Assembly (NCBI GenBank): GCA_022013235.1
Contig: JAKLQR010000279.1
Span: forward strand, 1-17,474
Length of the DNA: 17,474 nucleotides
From: Thermodesulfovibrionales bacterium
GTDB lineage: Bacteria; Nitrospirota; Thermodesulfovibrionia; Thermodesulfovibrionales; SM23-35
Reading direction: 5' to 3'
The notes below the pieces were generated by a model, which had not been told where the DNA came from, did no database searches, and worked only from the letters and a program-made list of their open reading frames with translations. Positions 1-7,056 of the stretch are shown piece by piece (positions within the stretch are counted from its first letter, which is position 1; each line of letters opens with the position of its first letter). Both the position numbers and the translations under genes were made by a program.

Positions 1-3000
1 ATAGCCGAAAACGCTGAAGAGTGGATTTGGGAAGTCGATGCTGATGGTCTCTATACCTACTCAAGTCCAATCGTACAAAAAATACTTGGATATGCCCCTG
101 AAGAAATTGTTGGGAACAAACATCTGTATGATTTCTTTTCTTCAGATTCAGAAAGAAAATTAAAAAATCAGATATCTGATTTTATTAACAAAAAAATACC
201 CTTTAAACACTTTGTCAATCCAAATATGCATAAAAATGGACGCACTGTAATTCTAGAAACAAGTGGCGTCCCTATTTTTAGTAATGGAGGAAATCTTATT
301 GGTTATCGAGGTGCCCATAATAATATTACTGAACTTAAGCATGCTGAAAAGGCTTTAAAAGAGGGGGAAGAACGTTTTCGCTTATTAGTAGAAGGTGTTA
401 GAGACTATGCGATTTTTATGCTCAATCCTGAAGGATTCATTATGAGTTGGAACAAAGGTGCAGAACGCATTATTGGTTACAGAATTGAAGAGGCTATAAA
501 CCAACATTTTTCAATACTTTATTTAGATGAAGACATCAAAAAAGACAACCCGCAAAAAGGACTAAAAGTTGCTATCGATAATGGCACATATGAAGAAGAA
601 GGACAACGTGCACGTAAGGATGGTTCAACGTTCTGGGCCAGTGTATTGCTGACTGTATTGAGCGATGAAAATGAGAATTTACGCGGCTTCTCAATAGTTA
701 TTCAGGATATTACCGAACGCAAGCATACTGAGGCAAGATTGCAGAGAGCCTATGATGAACTTGAAAATCGTGTAAAAGAACGTACTGCTGAACTAAGAAT
801 AATCAATACAAAATTGTGGGATGAAATTACAGAACGGAAGAGAGTTGAAGAAGATCTTCGGGAAACGGAGTTGCGTTATCGTACCGTTGCAGATTTCACC
901 AATGATTGGGAGTATTGGGAAACCCCTGATGGAAAGCTGAGCTATGTTTCCCCTTCGTGCTATCGTATTACTGGCTATGAGGCTAAACAGTTTATCGAAA
1001 GTCCTCATCTTATATCTGAAATCATGATGCCAGAAGATAGAAAAATCATGATGAATCATCGTCATGAAGCCTTTAAAAAACAGCCCCGCAAAAATGTCGA
1101 ATTCCGCATTAAGAGGCAAGACGGGAAGATACGCTGGATTGAACATATTTGTCAGTCGGTAACAGGGATTCAAGGACAGTTCTTAGGCGTGAGAGCAAGT
1201 AATCGTGATATTACGATACGCAAGCACGCAGAGGAAGAACTTAAAAATACGCTTTCTTTGCTGAATGCAACACTCGAATCAACGACAGATGGCATTCTCG
1301 TTGTCGATAAGGAAGGAAAAATTTTAAGTTTCAATAAAAAATTCGTGCTGATGTGGAACATTCCTAAGTCCATTATAGAATCCCGCAATGATGAAGAGGC
1401 ACTTGCATTTGTTCTCGACCAGCTACAGGAGCCAGAAAGTTTCTTAGGAAAAGTGAGGGAATTATATAAACAGCCAGAGGCAGAAAGTTATGACATCCTT
1501 GCATTTAAAGACGGGAAAGTATTTGAGCGCTATTCTCAGCCTCAGAAAATTGGAGCCTCTACAATAGGAAGGGTGTGGAGTTTCCGGGATATTACTGAGC
1601 GTAAGCAAGCAGAGGATAGAATACGAGAAAATGAGGAAAAGTACCGGCAATTATTCATTGCCGAAACAGATTCAATCATTGTGTTTGATGCAGAAACACA
1701 AACATTAGTTGATGTTAATAATGCTGCATTAAGTCTATACGGGTATAGTTATGAAGAGTTCCTCACAATGAAACGCAAGGATATTTCAGTTGACCCGTCA
1801 GTGTTTGAAAAGTCATTACAGTCAGTTCTGTCTGGTAAAGTTCTGCAGATTCCGCTTCTCTACCACAAAAAAAAGGATGGGTCAATTTTCCCTGTTGAGA
1901 TATGTGCCTCAAGTTTCACGTCGAGTGGACACAAGATGGTGTTTGAAGTTATTAAGGATATCACCGTACGCAAAAAAGCCCAAGATAAACTCAAGGAAAG
2001 TGAAGAAAAGTTTCGTGCGATTGCAGATTACACACATGACTGGGAGAGTTGGATAGGAAAAGACGGACAATTGACCTGGGTAAACTCCGCGGTTGAGCGG
2101 ATGACGGGATATTTGCAAGAAGAATGCTTGAAAATGAAAAATTATCCACTCCCTTTAATTTTTAATGAAGATCGTAAATATATGGCAAATATATTTGAAT
2201 CCGCATTACTTCAGAAGTCTGCAGGAGACATAGAGTTCAGGCTGAAAAGGCAAGAAGGTTCTATTATATGGGCATCAATGACCTGGCAGTCAATTTATGA
2301 TGATGAAGGCAATTGGATAGGTTACCGAACAAGCACACGGGATATAACTGAGCGGAAAAAAACAGAAGAGGCACTAAAAAAATCACATGCAAATTTACGT
2401 GCCCTTTCTGCCCATATTACTAAGATTGAAGAAGCTGAGAGGCTCAGGTTGTCTAGAGAACTTCATGACCAAGTGGGGCAGAAATTAACTGCCCTGAGCA
2501 TTAACCTGGAGTTTCTGATTGCACAGTTATCAAAAAAAGCAAAAGCAGGCATAGTTTCAAGGTTGGATGACTCCAAGGGTTTGGTTAAGGAGATTATGAA
2601 GCTTGTTCGGCATATCATGACCGATCTCCGTCCACAAATCCTCGATGATTACGGATTAAAAGCAGCGTTACATTGGTACTCAGACCAGTTTGCCAAGCGC
2701 ACCAACATCCCCGTAGTAATCAAAGGAAAAACACAAAAACCTCGTTTACCTTTGCATGTTGAAACTAATCTGTTCCGTATCATACAGGAATCATTGACCA
2801 ATATAGCCAAATATTCTCATGCTAGCAATGTCACAATAACACTGAATGAAAAAAAAGGAGTGATCAATCTCACCATTACGGACAACGGTATTGGTTTTGA
2901 TCCCGTGATCATTCAAAAGCCTGGGAAAGTAAAGGGCTTAGGTCTTATTGGAATGCAAGAACGAGCTAAAACATTGAATGGGAACTTACAAATAGATTCG

Positions 3001-3060
3001 TCACCTGGCAAAGGAACACAGATTAGCATTGAGATAAGAGATGAAACCAATGTCAATTAA
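1..3060 (+). CDS. Multi-PAS sensor histidine kinase (HisKA_3 / HATPase), 5' end outside window
   Basis: The reading frame is open from base 1, so the gene begins upstream; 1019 residues are visible. At least six PAS modules can be followed: roughly visible residues 1-105, 124-243, 293-413, 415-540, 547-667 and 669-790. Most end in a D-I-T-x-R-K linker, and a coiled coil lies near 248-293. The dimerisation/phosphoacceptor region has the motif SRELHDQVGQKL with its His at codon 2464-2466, typical of the NarX/DegS-like HisKA_3 class. The ATPase domain shows an N box (Asn codon 2800-2802), a DNGIGFD motif at 2881-2901 and a GLGLIGM motif near 2938. No transmembrane segment is visible, so the visible part looks cytoplasmic. 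It should autophosphorylate in response to unknown signals and pass the phosphate to the response regulator whose gene overlaps its 3' end by 20 bases. The ligands of the PAS domains cannot be told from sequence. Confidence 0.95.
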   Translation: MAENAEEWIWEVDADGLYTYSSPIVQKILGYAPEEIVGNKHLYDFFSSDSERKLKNQISDFINKKIPFKHFVNPNMHKNGRTVILETSGVPIFSNGGNLIGYRGAHNNITELKHAEKALKEGEERFRLLVEGVRDYAIFMLNPEGFIMSWNKGAERIIGYRIEEAINQHFSILYLDEDIKKDNPQKGLKVAIDNGTYEEEGQRARKDGSTFWASVLLTVLSDENENLRGFSIVIQDITERKHTEARLQRAYDELENRVKERTAELRIINTKLWDEITERKRVEEDLRETELRYRTVADFTNDWEYWETPDGKLSYVSPSCYRITGYEAKQFIESPHLISEIMMPEDRKIMMNHRHEAFKKQPRKNVEFRIKRQDGKIRWIEHICQSVTGIQGQFLGVRASNRDITIRKHAEEELKNTLSLLNATLESTTDGILVVDKEGKILSFNKKFVLMWNIPKSIIESRNDEEALAFVLDQLQEPESFLGKVRELYKQPEAESYDILAFKDGKVFERYSQPQKIGASTIGRVWSFRDITERKQAEDRIRENEEKYRQLFIAETDSIIVFDAETQTLVDVNNAALSLYGYSYEEFLTMKRKDISVDPSVFEKSLQSVLSGKVLQIPLLYHKKKDGSIFPVEICASSFTSSGHKMVFEVIKDITVRKKAQDKLKESEEKFRAIADYTHDWESWIGKDGQLTWVNSAVERMTGYLQEECLKMKNYPLPLIFNEDRKYMANIFESALLQKSAGDIEFRLKRQEGSIIWASMTWQSIYDDEGNWIGYRTSTRDITERKKTEEALKKSHANLRALSAHITKIEEAERLRLSRELHDQVGQKLTALSINLEFLIAQLSKKAKAGIVSRLDDSKGLVKEIMKLVRHIMTDLRPQILDDYGLKAALHWYSDQFAKRTNIPVVIKGKTQKPRLPLHVETNLFRIIQESLTNIAKYSHASNVTITLNEKKGVINLTITDNGIGFDPVIIQKPGKVKGLGLIGMQERAKTLNGNLQIDSSPGKGTQISIEIRDETNVN

Positions 3061-3703
3061 AGTATTTCTGGCAGATGATCATGCAATTGTTCGGGATGGC
3101 CTGCGTTTAATTCTAGAATCACAAGGCATTGATGTGGTAGGGGAAGCGGCAAACGGTCGTCAAGCCGTTCTCGAAGCTAAAAAATTATGCCCTGTACCTG
3201 TAATAGTAATTATGGATATCGCAATGCCCGAACTAAATGGCATCGATGCTACTGCTCAGATCGTAAAAACTTGTCCGTCAACAAAGGTAATTATACTTTC
3301 TGTTTACGACACTACCGAGTACATCTTCGAAGCATTTAAAGCAGGAGCAAAAGGCTACATATTAAAAGAGTCAGCGGGGGAGGAAGTGGTGAAAGCTGTG
3401 CGATTGGTACACGCAGGACGCCTTTACCTAAGCCAAGAAATTTCTGAGACAGTCGTTACCGATTATATAAAACACCGGGGAGTTTCCAACGGAAAGACTC
3501 CCTTAGAAAGTCTCAGCAAACGAGAGCGAGAGGTTCTGCAATTGATTGTCGAAGGCAAATCAAATTTAGAGATTTCTGATATACTTTTTATTTCTCCTAA
3601 AACTGTAGACACCTACAAGAGTCGACTTATGCAAAAACTTGACATCAAAGACCTCCCTGCTCTTATACGGTTTGCTATAAAACACGGATTATCTCCCTTG
3701 TAA
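3041..3703 (+). CDS. NarL/FixJ-family response regulator with LuxR-type HTH
   Basis: A 220-residue protein with a receiver domain (about 1-125) followed by a LuxR/GerE DNA-binding domain (about 155-215). Receiver signature residues are present: acidic pair D12/D13, phosphoacceptor D59 in IMDIAMPELNG, S87, and K109 in GYILKES. The output domain carries the usual SKREREVLQLIVEGKSNLEI and SPKTVDTYKSRLMQKL motifs. The gene overlaps the upstream kinase by 20 bases, which strongly suggests they are cognate partners and translationally coupled. An alternative ATG three codons downstream (3050) is equally plausible because neither start has a strong ribosome binding site. On phosphorylation it is expected to bind DNA as a dimer. 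A possible target is the 22-bp direct repeat that starts about 40 bases after its stop codon, but this is inference. Confidence 0.95.
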   Translation: MKPMSIKVFLADDHAIVRDGLRLILESQGIDVVGEAANGRQAVLEAKKLCPVPVIVIMDIAMPELNGIDATAQIVKTCPSTKVIILSVYDTTEYIFEAFKAGAKGYILKESAGEEVVKAVRLVHAGRLYLSQEISETVVTDYIKHRGVSNGKTPLESLSKREREVLQLIVEGKSNLEISDILFISPKTVDTYKSRLMQKLDIKDLPALIRFAIKHGLSPL

Positions 3704-3743
3704 AGTACTCCGTGGTTAAATCCCCCATTACTCTGTTTTAAAA

Positions 3744-3796
3744 TTTCCCTACATTCAAGAAGGTATTTCCCTACATTCAAGAAGGTATTTCCCTAC
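3744..3796. repeat. 22-bp tandem direct repeat, about 2.4 copies
   Basis: Two perfect adjacent 22-bp copies occupy 3744-3765 and 3766-3787, each beginning TTTCCCTACATTC. The first nine bases of a third copy follow at 3788-3796. The period is close to two turns of B-DNA, so equivalent bases fall on the same face. The repeat lies between the response regulator gene and the next ORF, and its partial third copy sits where a -35 box would lie relative to the TATACT at 3810. It could be a cluster of activator sites; a slippage duplication without function is the alternative. Confidence 0.85.
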
Positions 3797-3809
3797 CAAT
3801 AAATCTAAT

Positions 3810-3815
3810 TATACT
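3810..3815 (+). promoter_or_regulatory. Possible -10 element (TATACT) downstream of the 22-bp repeats
   Basis: TATACT matches five of six bases of the sigma70 -10 consensus. There is no good -35 box; TTTCCC of the third partial repeat lies 16 bases upstream. A weak -35 replaced by activator sites would fit a promoter dependent on the neighbouring response regulator. The region is AT-rich, so a chance match is quite possible. Confidence 0.3.
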
Positions 3816-3905
3816 TACATAAAATTCTATATATTACCGACATACAAAAGAAAAAAAGAATTTTAATCTATAAGTAAGTGAAACAATTTTTGTTTGATTC
3901 TTGAA

Positions 3906-4181
3906 ATGAATACTAATAATTACATAGGAAAAGACGTTCTCTTGAAGGTTCACCATAAGGGTAACAAGTCACCCCACTCTTCCGTTCCAGTGCATTACGG
4001 TTTAATGAATGTATGGTGCAATTGGCAAAGTCACGCAGCTAAGAAGCATAACTTTTTGTATACAAAAAGTTGGGTAAAGACAGGCTTTTCTTTTACTGCT
4101 GATAAAACAAATAAAGTGTTTACTGCGAATGTCGATCCACAAGGTTACCACTTGAGCCAATTCAGTGAGGAAAGGAGATAA
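3906..4181 (+). CDS. Small hypothetical protein, 91 aa
   Basis: This is an open frame upstream of the S41 protease. The ATG at 3906 is used here; a TTG at 3894 would add four residues. Neither start has a clear Shine-Dalgarno sequence. The product is hydrophilic and rich in His, Lys and Asn, with no transmembrane segment, signal peptide or domain that I recognise. Its last codons contain the AGGAG that could serve the following gene. The frame also holds a perfect 22-bp palindrome at 4050-4071, which suggests this DNA may be regulatory rather than coding. It may therefore be a spurious ORF, a remnant, or a lineage-specific small gene. Confidence 0.4.
   Translation: MNTNNYIGKDVLLKVHHKGNKSPHSSVPVHYGLMNVWCNWQSHAAKKHNFLYTKSWVKTGFSFTADKTNKVFTANVDPQGYHLSQFSEERR
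4050..4071. promoter_or_regulatory. Perfect 22-bp palindrome, candidate operator
   Basis: The half-site AACTTTTTGTA is followed directly by its exact reverse complement, with no gap, centred between 4060 and 4061. With no loop it is a poor RNA hairpin, so a dimeric DNA-binding protein is the more natural reader. It lies about 130 bases upstream of the protease start. Candidate readers in the window are the small Xre/Cro-type HTH proteins downstream; this pairing is speculation. Confidence 0.6.
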
Positions 4182-4202
4182 ATTTTGCGGGAAGGAATTA
4201 CT

Positions 4203-5738
4203 ATGAAAACGATTAACAAAAAGACTCTCCTCTGTGTTCTCATCATTTGTACCGTAATCATGACAAGTATTGTTATTAGCAAAATATTGTGTGATTTAGA
4301 AACAGAAGTCAACAGAACCGAGGGGATTAAAGTACTTCAACAGGCCATGACTGTTGTTAGTGAAAACTATGTTGAAGAGGTAGATCCAAAGAATCTGATA
4401 TACAGTGCTATCAACGGAATGATACGGGCTATTAATCCACAGCCCGCTTTTATGATGCCAGAACAGCACAAAGAGATACAAGCGAACAAAGCTAAGATTG
4501 TCATTAGCAAACTTTTAAACACTAATATAACAGAGGCTGATAGAACCGAGGGGGTAAAAGCATTTGAAGATGCATTGACTTTCGTCAGGAAGAACTATGC
4601 TCAAGATATACAGCCCGATATGCAACCAAAGGACTTAATATACAACGCCATAAGTGGAATGATAGGCTCTCTCGATCCACATTCTGCTTTCATGACTCCT
4701 GAGCAATATAACGATATACAAGCTGATACAAGAGGAGAATTCGGAGGCATTGGTATACAGACAGGTTTTAAAGAAAACATACTAACAGTAATCGCATCTA
4801 TAGAAGAGACCCCTGCATTCAGAGCTGGCATAAAAGCAAGAGACAAGATCATGAAGATAAACGATGAAGATACTAAAGGCATGAGTCTTCAAGACTGTGT
4901 GAACAGAATGAGAGGAACTCCATCAACCAGGGTTAAGCTAACCATTCTCAGGAATGACGGGCAAGAGAAAAAAGATTTTACCCTTACACGAGAAATAATT
5001 AAAATTAAGACTATTAAATCAAAAATTCTCGATAATAGAATCGGTTATATAAGTATTAATCAGTTTCAACAACAAACCGCGTCTGATTTTGCTGTTTCAT
5101 TGTCAAAACTGATGCAGGAGGATATAGAATCTCTTATCATCGATCTTCGAAACAATCCCGGCGGACTCCTTCACAGTGCAGTTAAGGTTGCAAGCCAGTT
5201 TATCCCTTCAGGGAAATTAGTAGTGTATACAAAAAATAAGAAAGGGAAAAAGAAAGAGTATCGAAGCTCCAAGGAAAATCCTTATTTAGCGATACCAATT
5301 GTTGTTCTTGTTAATGAGAGCAGTGCTAGTGCATCTGAAATAGTTGCTGGTGCGTTAAAAGATTGGCATAGGGCTACGATAATCGGACTGACTACCTTCG
5401 GAAAAGGTTCTGTTCAGTCAGTTGTCCCCCTCAAGGACGGTTCAGCATTGAGACTCACAACAGCAAAATATTACACACCAAAGGGCATTTCAATACAGGC
5501 GACTGGTATTTCGCCAGATATTGTAGTCAAACCCAAAATAAAAAAGGGTCAAGAGGTGCGTCCTGTTATAAGAGAAACCGACCTTGAAGGACATCTCACA
5601 AATAGTGACACTGAACAATTAACTATACCAAAGGATATAGTTCCGATAAGAATCGATACCAATGAAGATATGCAGATCCAGAGGGCTATAGATTTTCTAA
5701 AAACTAAACCTTATAAATCACAAATCCGTCAAACATAA
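4203..5738 (+). CDS. S41-family carboxyl-terminal processing protease (CtpA/Prc-like) with duplicated N-terminal module
   Basis: A 511-residue protein. The ATG at 4203 follows a GGAAGGA motif and gives a clean signal-anchor start (MKTINKKTLLCVLIICTVIM); an in-frame TTG at 4185 would add six residues. In ATG numbering a hydrophobic anchor lies at about 7-28. Two related helical modules follow (about 23-98 and 99-178), then a PDZ domain (about 180-265) and the S41 core. The catalytic pair is visible: Ser376 in ESSASASE and Lys401 in FGKGSVQ, 25 residues apart as in known CtpA/Prc enzymes. RNNPGG at about 316-321 is also conserved. Such enzymes cleave substrates at the C terminus on the periplasmic side of the membrane. 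Ordinary family members have only one N-terminal module before the PDZ domain, so the second copy is unusual. No cognate substrate is evident. Confidence 0.93.
   Translation: MKTINKKTLLCVLIICTVIMTSIVISKILCDLETEVNRTEGIKVLQQAMTVVSENYVEEVDPKNLIYSAINGMIRAINPQPAFMMPEQHKEIQANKAKIVISKLLNTNITEADRTEGVKAFEDALTFVRKNYAQDIQPDMQPKDLIYNAISGMIGSLDPHSAFMTPEQYNDIQADTRGEFGGIGIQTGFKENILTVIASIEETPAFRAGIKARDKIMKINDEDTKGMSLQDCVNRMRGTPSTRVKLTILRNDGQEKKDFTLTREIIKIKTIKSKILDNRIGYISINQFQQQTASDFAVSLSKLMQEDIESLIIDLRNNPGGLLHSAVKVASQFIPSGKLVVYTKNKKGKKKEYRSSKENPYLAIPIVVLVNESSASASEIVAGALKDWHRATIIGLTTFGKGSVQSVVPLKDGSALRLTTAKYYTPKGISIQATGISPDIVVKPKIKKGQEVRPVIRETDLEGHLTNSDTEQLTIPKDIVPIRIDTNEDMQIQRAIDFLKTKPYKSQIRQT
4269..4736 (+). 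repeat. Internal tandem duplication inside the S41 protease gene
   Basis: The product of 4269-4496 (76 residues) aligns with that of 4497-4736 (80 residues) at about half of positions. Both copies begin IVISK, contain RTEG, LIY-x-AI-x-GMI and AFM-x-PEQ, and end near IQA. The second copy has a four-residue insertion before its PK-x-LIY segment. The divergence shows the duplication is old and kept in frame. The repeated part corresponds to the helical region that precedes the PDZ domain in CtpA/CtpB proteins. Confidence 0.85.
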
Positions 5739-5785
5739 GGAATGGCTCCATTGAGACATCTCCTAAATAGGTTCAAGGAGGAAAA

Positions 5786-6088
5786 ATGAAGACAAAAAAT
5801 AGCTACGCAAGTCAACCGATGGGAACCAGAATCATAAAGGTTGACGATAGAAAAGAGATAAACAATAAGATAGGGTACTTTATAAAAGATCTTCGAGAGT
5901 CCAGAGGCATTTCCCAACATGATCTGGGTACCGCTATCGGTTTATCAGAGGATATTGCTCAACAGCACATATATAAATATGAACATAGCATTATCCGTAT
6001 ACCAGTTGATATCGCCTTTAAAATTGCCAAAAGACTCAATGTCGACATTATCGTTAATGGTGACAACATGATATTCATACCCCGCTAA
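5786..6088 (+). CDS. Small Xre/Cro-type HTH DNA-binding protein (copy A)
   Basis: A 100-residue protein beginning at an ATG with a strong AAGGAGG at 5775-5781. The first 12 residues look unstructured. Residues about 28-90 form a Cro/CI-type helix-turn-helix unit, with recognition region GISQHDLGTAIGLSEDIA and the YKYE segment common after the HTH in this superfamily. The tail ends in NGDNMIFIPR. It lies 47 bases after the protease stop codon and could share its transcript. It has a paralog (copy B) on the far side of the CBS gene, alike at about two thirds of positions. It is probably a dimeric repressor or activator of nearby genes; its target is unknown. Confidence 0.8.
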   Translation: MKTKNSYASQPMGTRIIKVDDRKEINNKIGYFIKDLRESRGISQHDLGTAIGLSEDIAQQHIYKYEHSIIRIPVDIAFKIAKRLNVDIIVNGDNMIFIPR

Positions 6089-6157
6089 CCCCTTCCGATA
6101 TACAATACAAATCTTTTGTGCATTTCACTGGCGAGCATCTATAGAGACATAAAGTGT

Positions 6158-6163
6158 TATAAT
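6158..6163 (+). promoter_or_regulatory. Possible -10 element (TATAAT) ahead of the CBS gene
   Basis: A consensus TATAAT lies 22 bases before the CBS start codon, which has AGGAG at 6176-6180. No convincing -35 hexamer is found 16-18 bases upstream, so this is a weak promoter call. Confidence 0.35.
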
Positions 6164-6185
6164 ATTTTATTTATCAGGAGACAAA

Positions 6186-6650
6186 ATGATAGAAGTCAGT
6201 AAAATTATGACCAAAAAAGTTCACACCATTAGCCCGGACAGCACTTTAAAAGAATGCGCTAAAATCCTTAAAAAAACTCGTGTTAATGGTCTTGTCGTTA
6301 AGGGAGGAGAGAAGGTCGTAGGTGTTATTACGAAAACAGATATTTTCAAGGCAATCCTGCCACGTTATCCTGAAAATATCGATGAAGAGCTGCAGATGTC
6401 AGACATTGATTATATCAAGGAACGCGTCAGCAATCTTTTTAATATGAAAGTTAAAGAATTAATGGGAACGCCTCCTATTACGGTCAGTAGCAGTGTTCCT
6501 ATTATTAGAGCCGGATCAATAATGTTGCTTCGCAGGGTCAAACAAATTCCTGTGGTGGATCAAGGAAAACTTACAGGCATTGTTACACTGACCGATATCA
6601 TTACAAACATATCTAAGCAGTTTAAATCATCAAAATATTCAGTATCTTAA
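6186..6650 (+). CDS. Two-CBS-domain protein
   Basis: A 154-residue soluble protein made almost entirely of a Bateman module: CBS1 at about residues 8-60 and CBS2 at about 90-145. Each ends in the typical G-(V/I)-x-T-x-T-D-I signature (GVITKTDI and GIVTLTDI), which in this family contacts adenine nucleotides or S-adenosyl ligands. There is no attached enzyme or channel domain, so it probably acts as a stand-alone ligand sensor that modulates a partner. A good ribosome binding site (AGGAG, 5 bases from the ATG) supports the start. The gene sits between two paralogous HTH genes, which suggests but does not prove that it works with them. Confidence 0.9.
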   Translation: MIEVSKIMTKKVHTISPDSTLKECAKILKKTRVNGLVVKGGEKVVGVITKTDIFKAILPRYPENIDEELQMSDIDYIKERVSNLFNMKVKELMGTPPITVSSSVPIIRAGSIMLLRRVKQIPVVDQGKLTGIVTLTDIITNISKQFKSSKYSVS

Positions 6651-6664
6651 GAAATAGTTTAACA

Positions 6665-6928
6665 TTGGAATCCAGAATCATAAAAGTTAACGACGATATA
6701 AACGTACATCTTGGTTCTTTTATTAAGGAGCTTCGTGAGTCCAAGGGCATATCTCAATTTTATCTGGGAATAGCGCTTGGCTTCTCTGAAGAAACAGCCC
6801 AACAACAAATCTATAAATATGAAAAGGGATTAATCCGGATTCCAATCGATATAGCCGTGAGTATCGCCAAAATCCTAAACGTTGACATGATCTTTAATGG
6901 CGACAACATTATATTTATGCCCCGTTAA
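6665..6928 (+). CDS. Small Xre/Cro-type HTH DNA-binding protein (copy B)
   Basis: An 87-residue paralog of the HTH protein at 5786-6088. The alignment runs from RIIKV to the shared C-terminal end, with about 57 of 86 positions identical by eye. The HTH segment reads GISQFYLGIALGFSEETA. The only start available in frame after the upstream stop at 6623 is TTG at 6665, and no Shine-Dalgarno sequence precedes it. Copy A has 12 extra N-terminal residues that are absent here. Expression may depend on coupling to the CBS gene, whose stop codon lies 15 bases upstream. The 5' end may also have decayed. The body of the protein is intact, so selection seems to have kept it. Confidence 0.7.
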   Translation: MESRIIKVNDDINVHLGSFIKELRESKGISQFYLGIALGFSEETAQQQIYKYEKGLIRIPIDIAVSIAKILNVDMIFNGDNIIFMPR

Positions 6929-7056
6929 AATTTTCCGAGACCTATTAGTTGTCAAGGTAGTGTCAAGAATCTTTCGCACATTTACAAGCATTCAACAAAT
7001 AAAATGTACTCGAGTGAAATAATTTATCGAAAAATATCTGCACGTATTGGACGAAG

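Noticed and set aside
3744..3796. Short direct repeats considered as a CRISPR remnant
   Set aside because: The copies are immediately adjacent with no spacers, and no cas gene is present.
6955..6975. AGGTAGTGTCAAGAAT, which resembles the end of some insertion sequences
   Set aside because: I found no matching inverted copy, no transposase fragment and no target duplication within the window, so a remnant cannot be supported.
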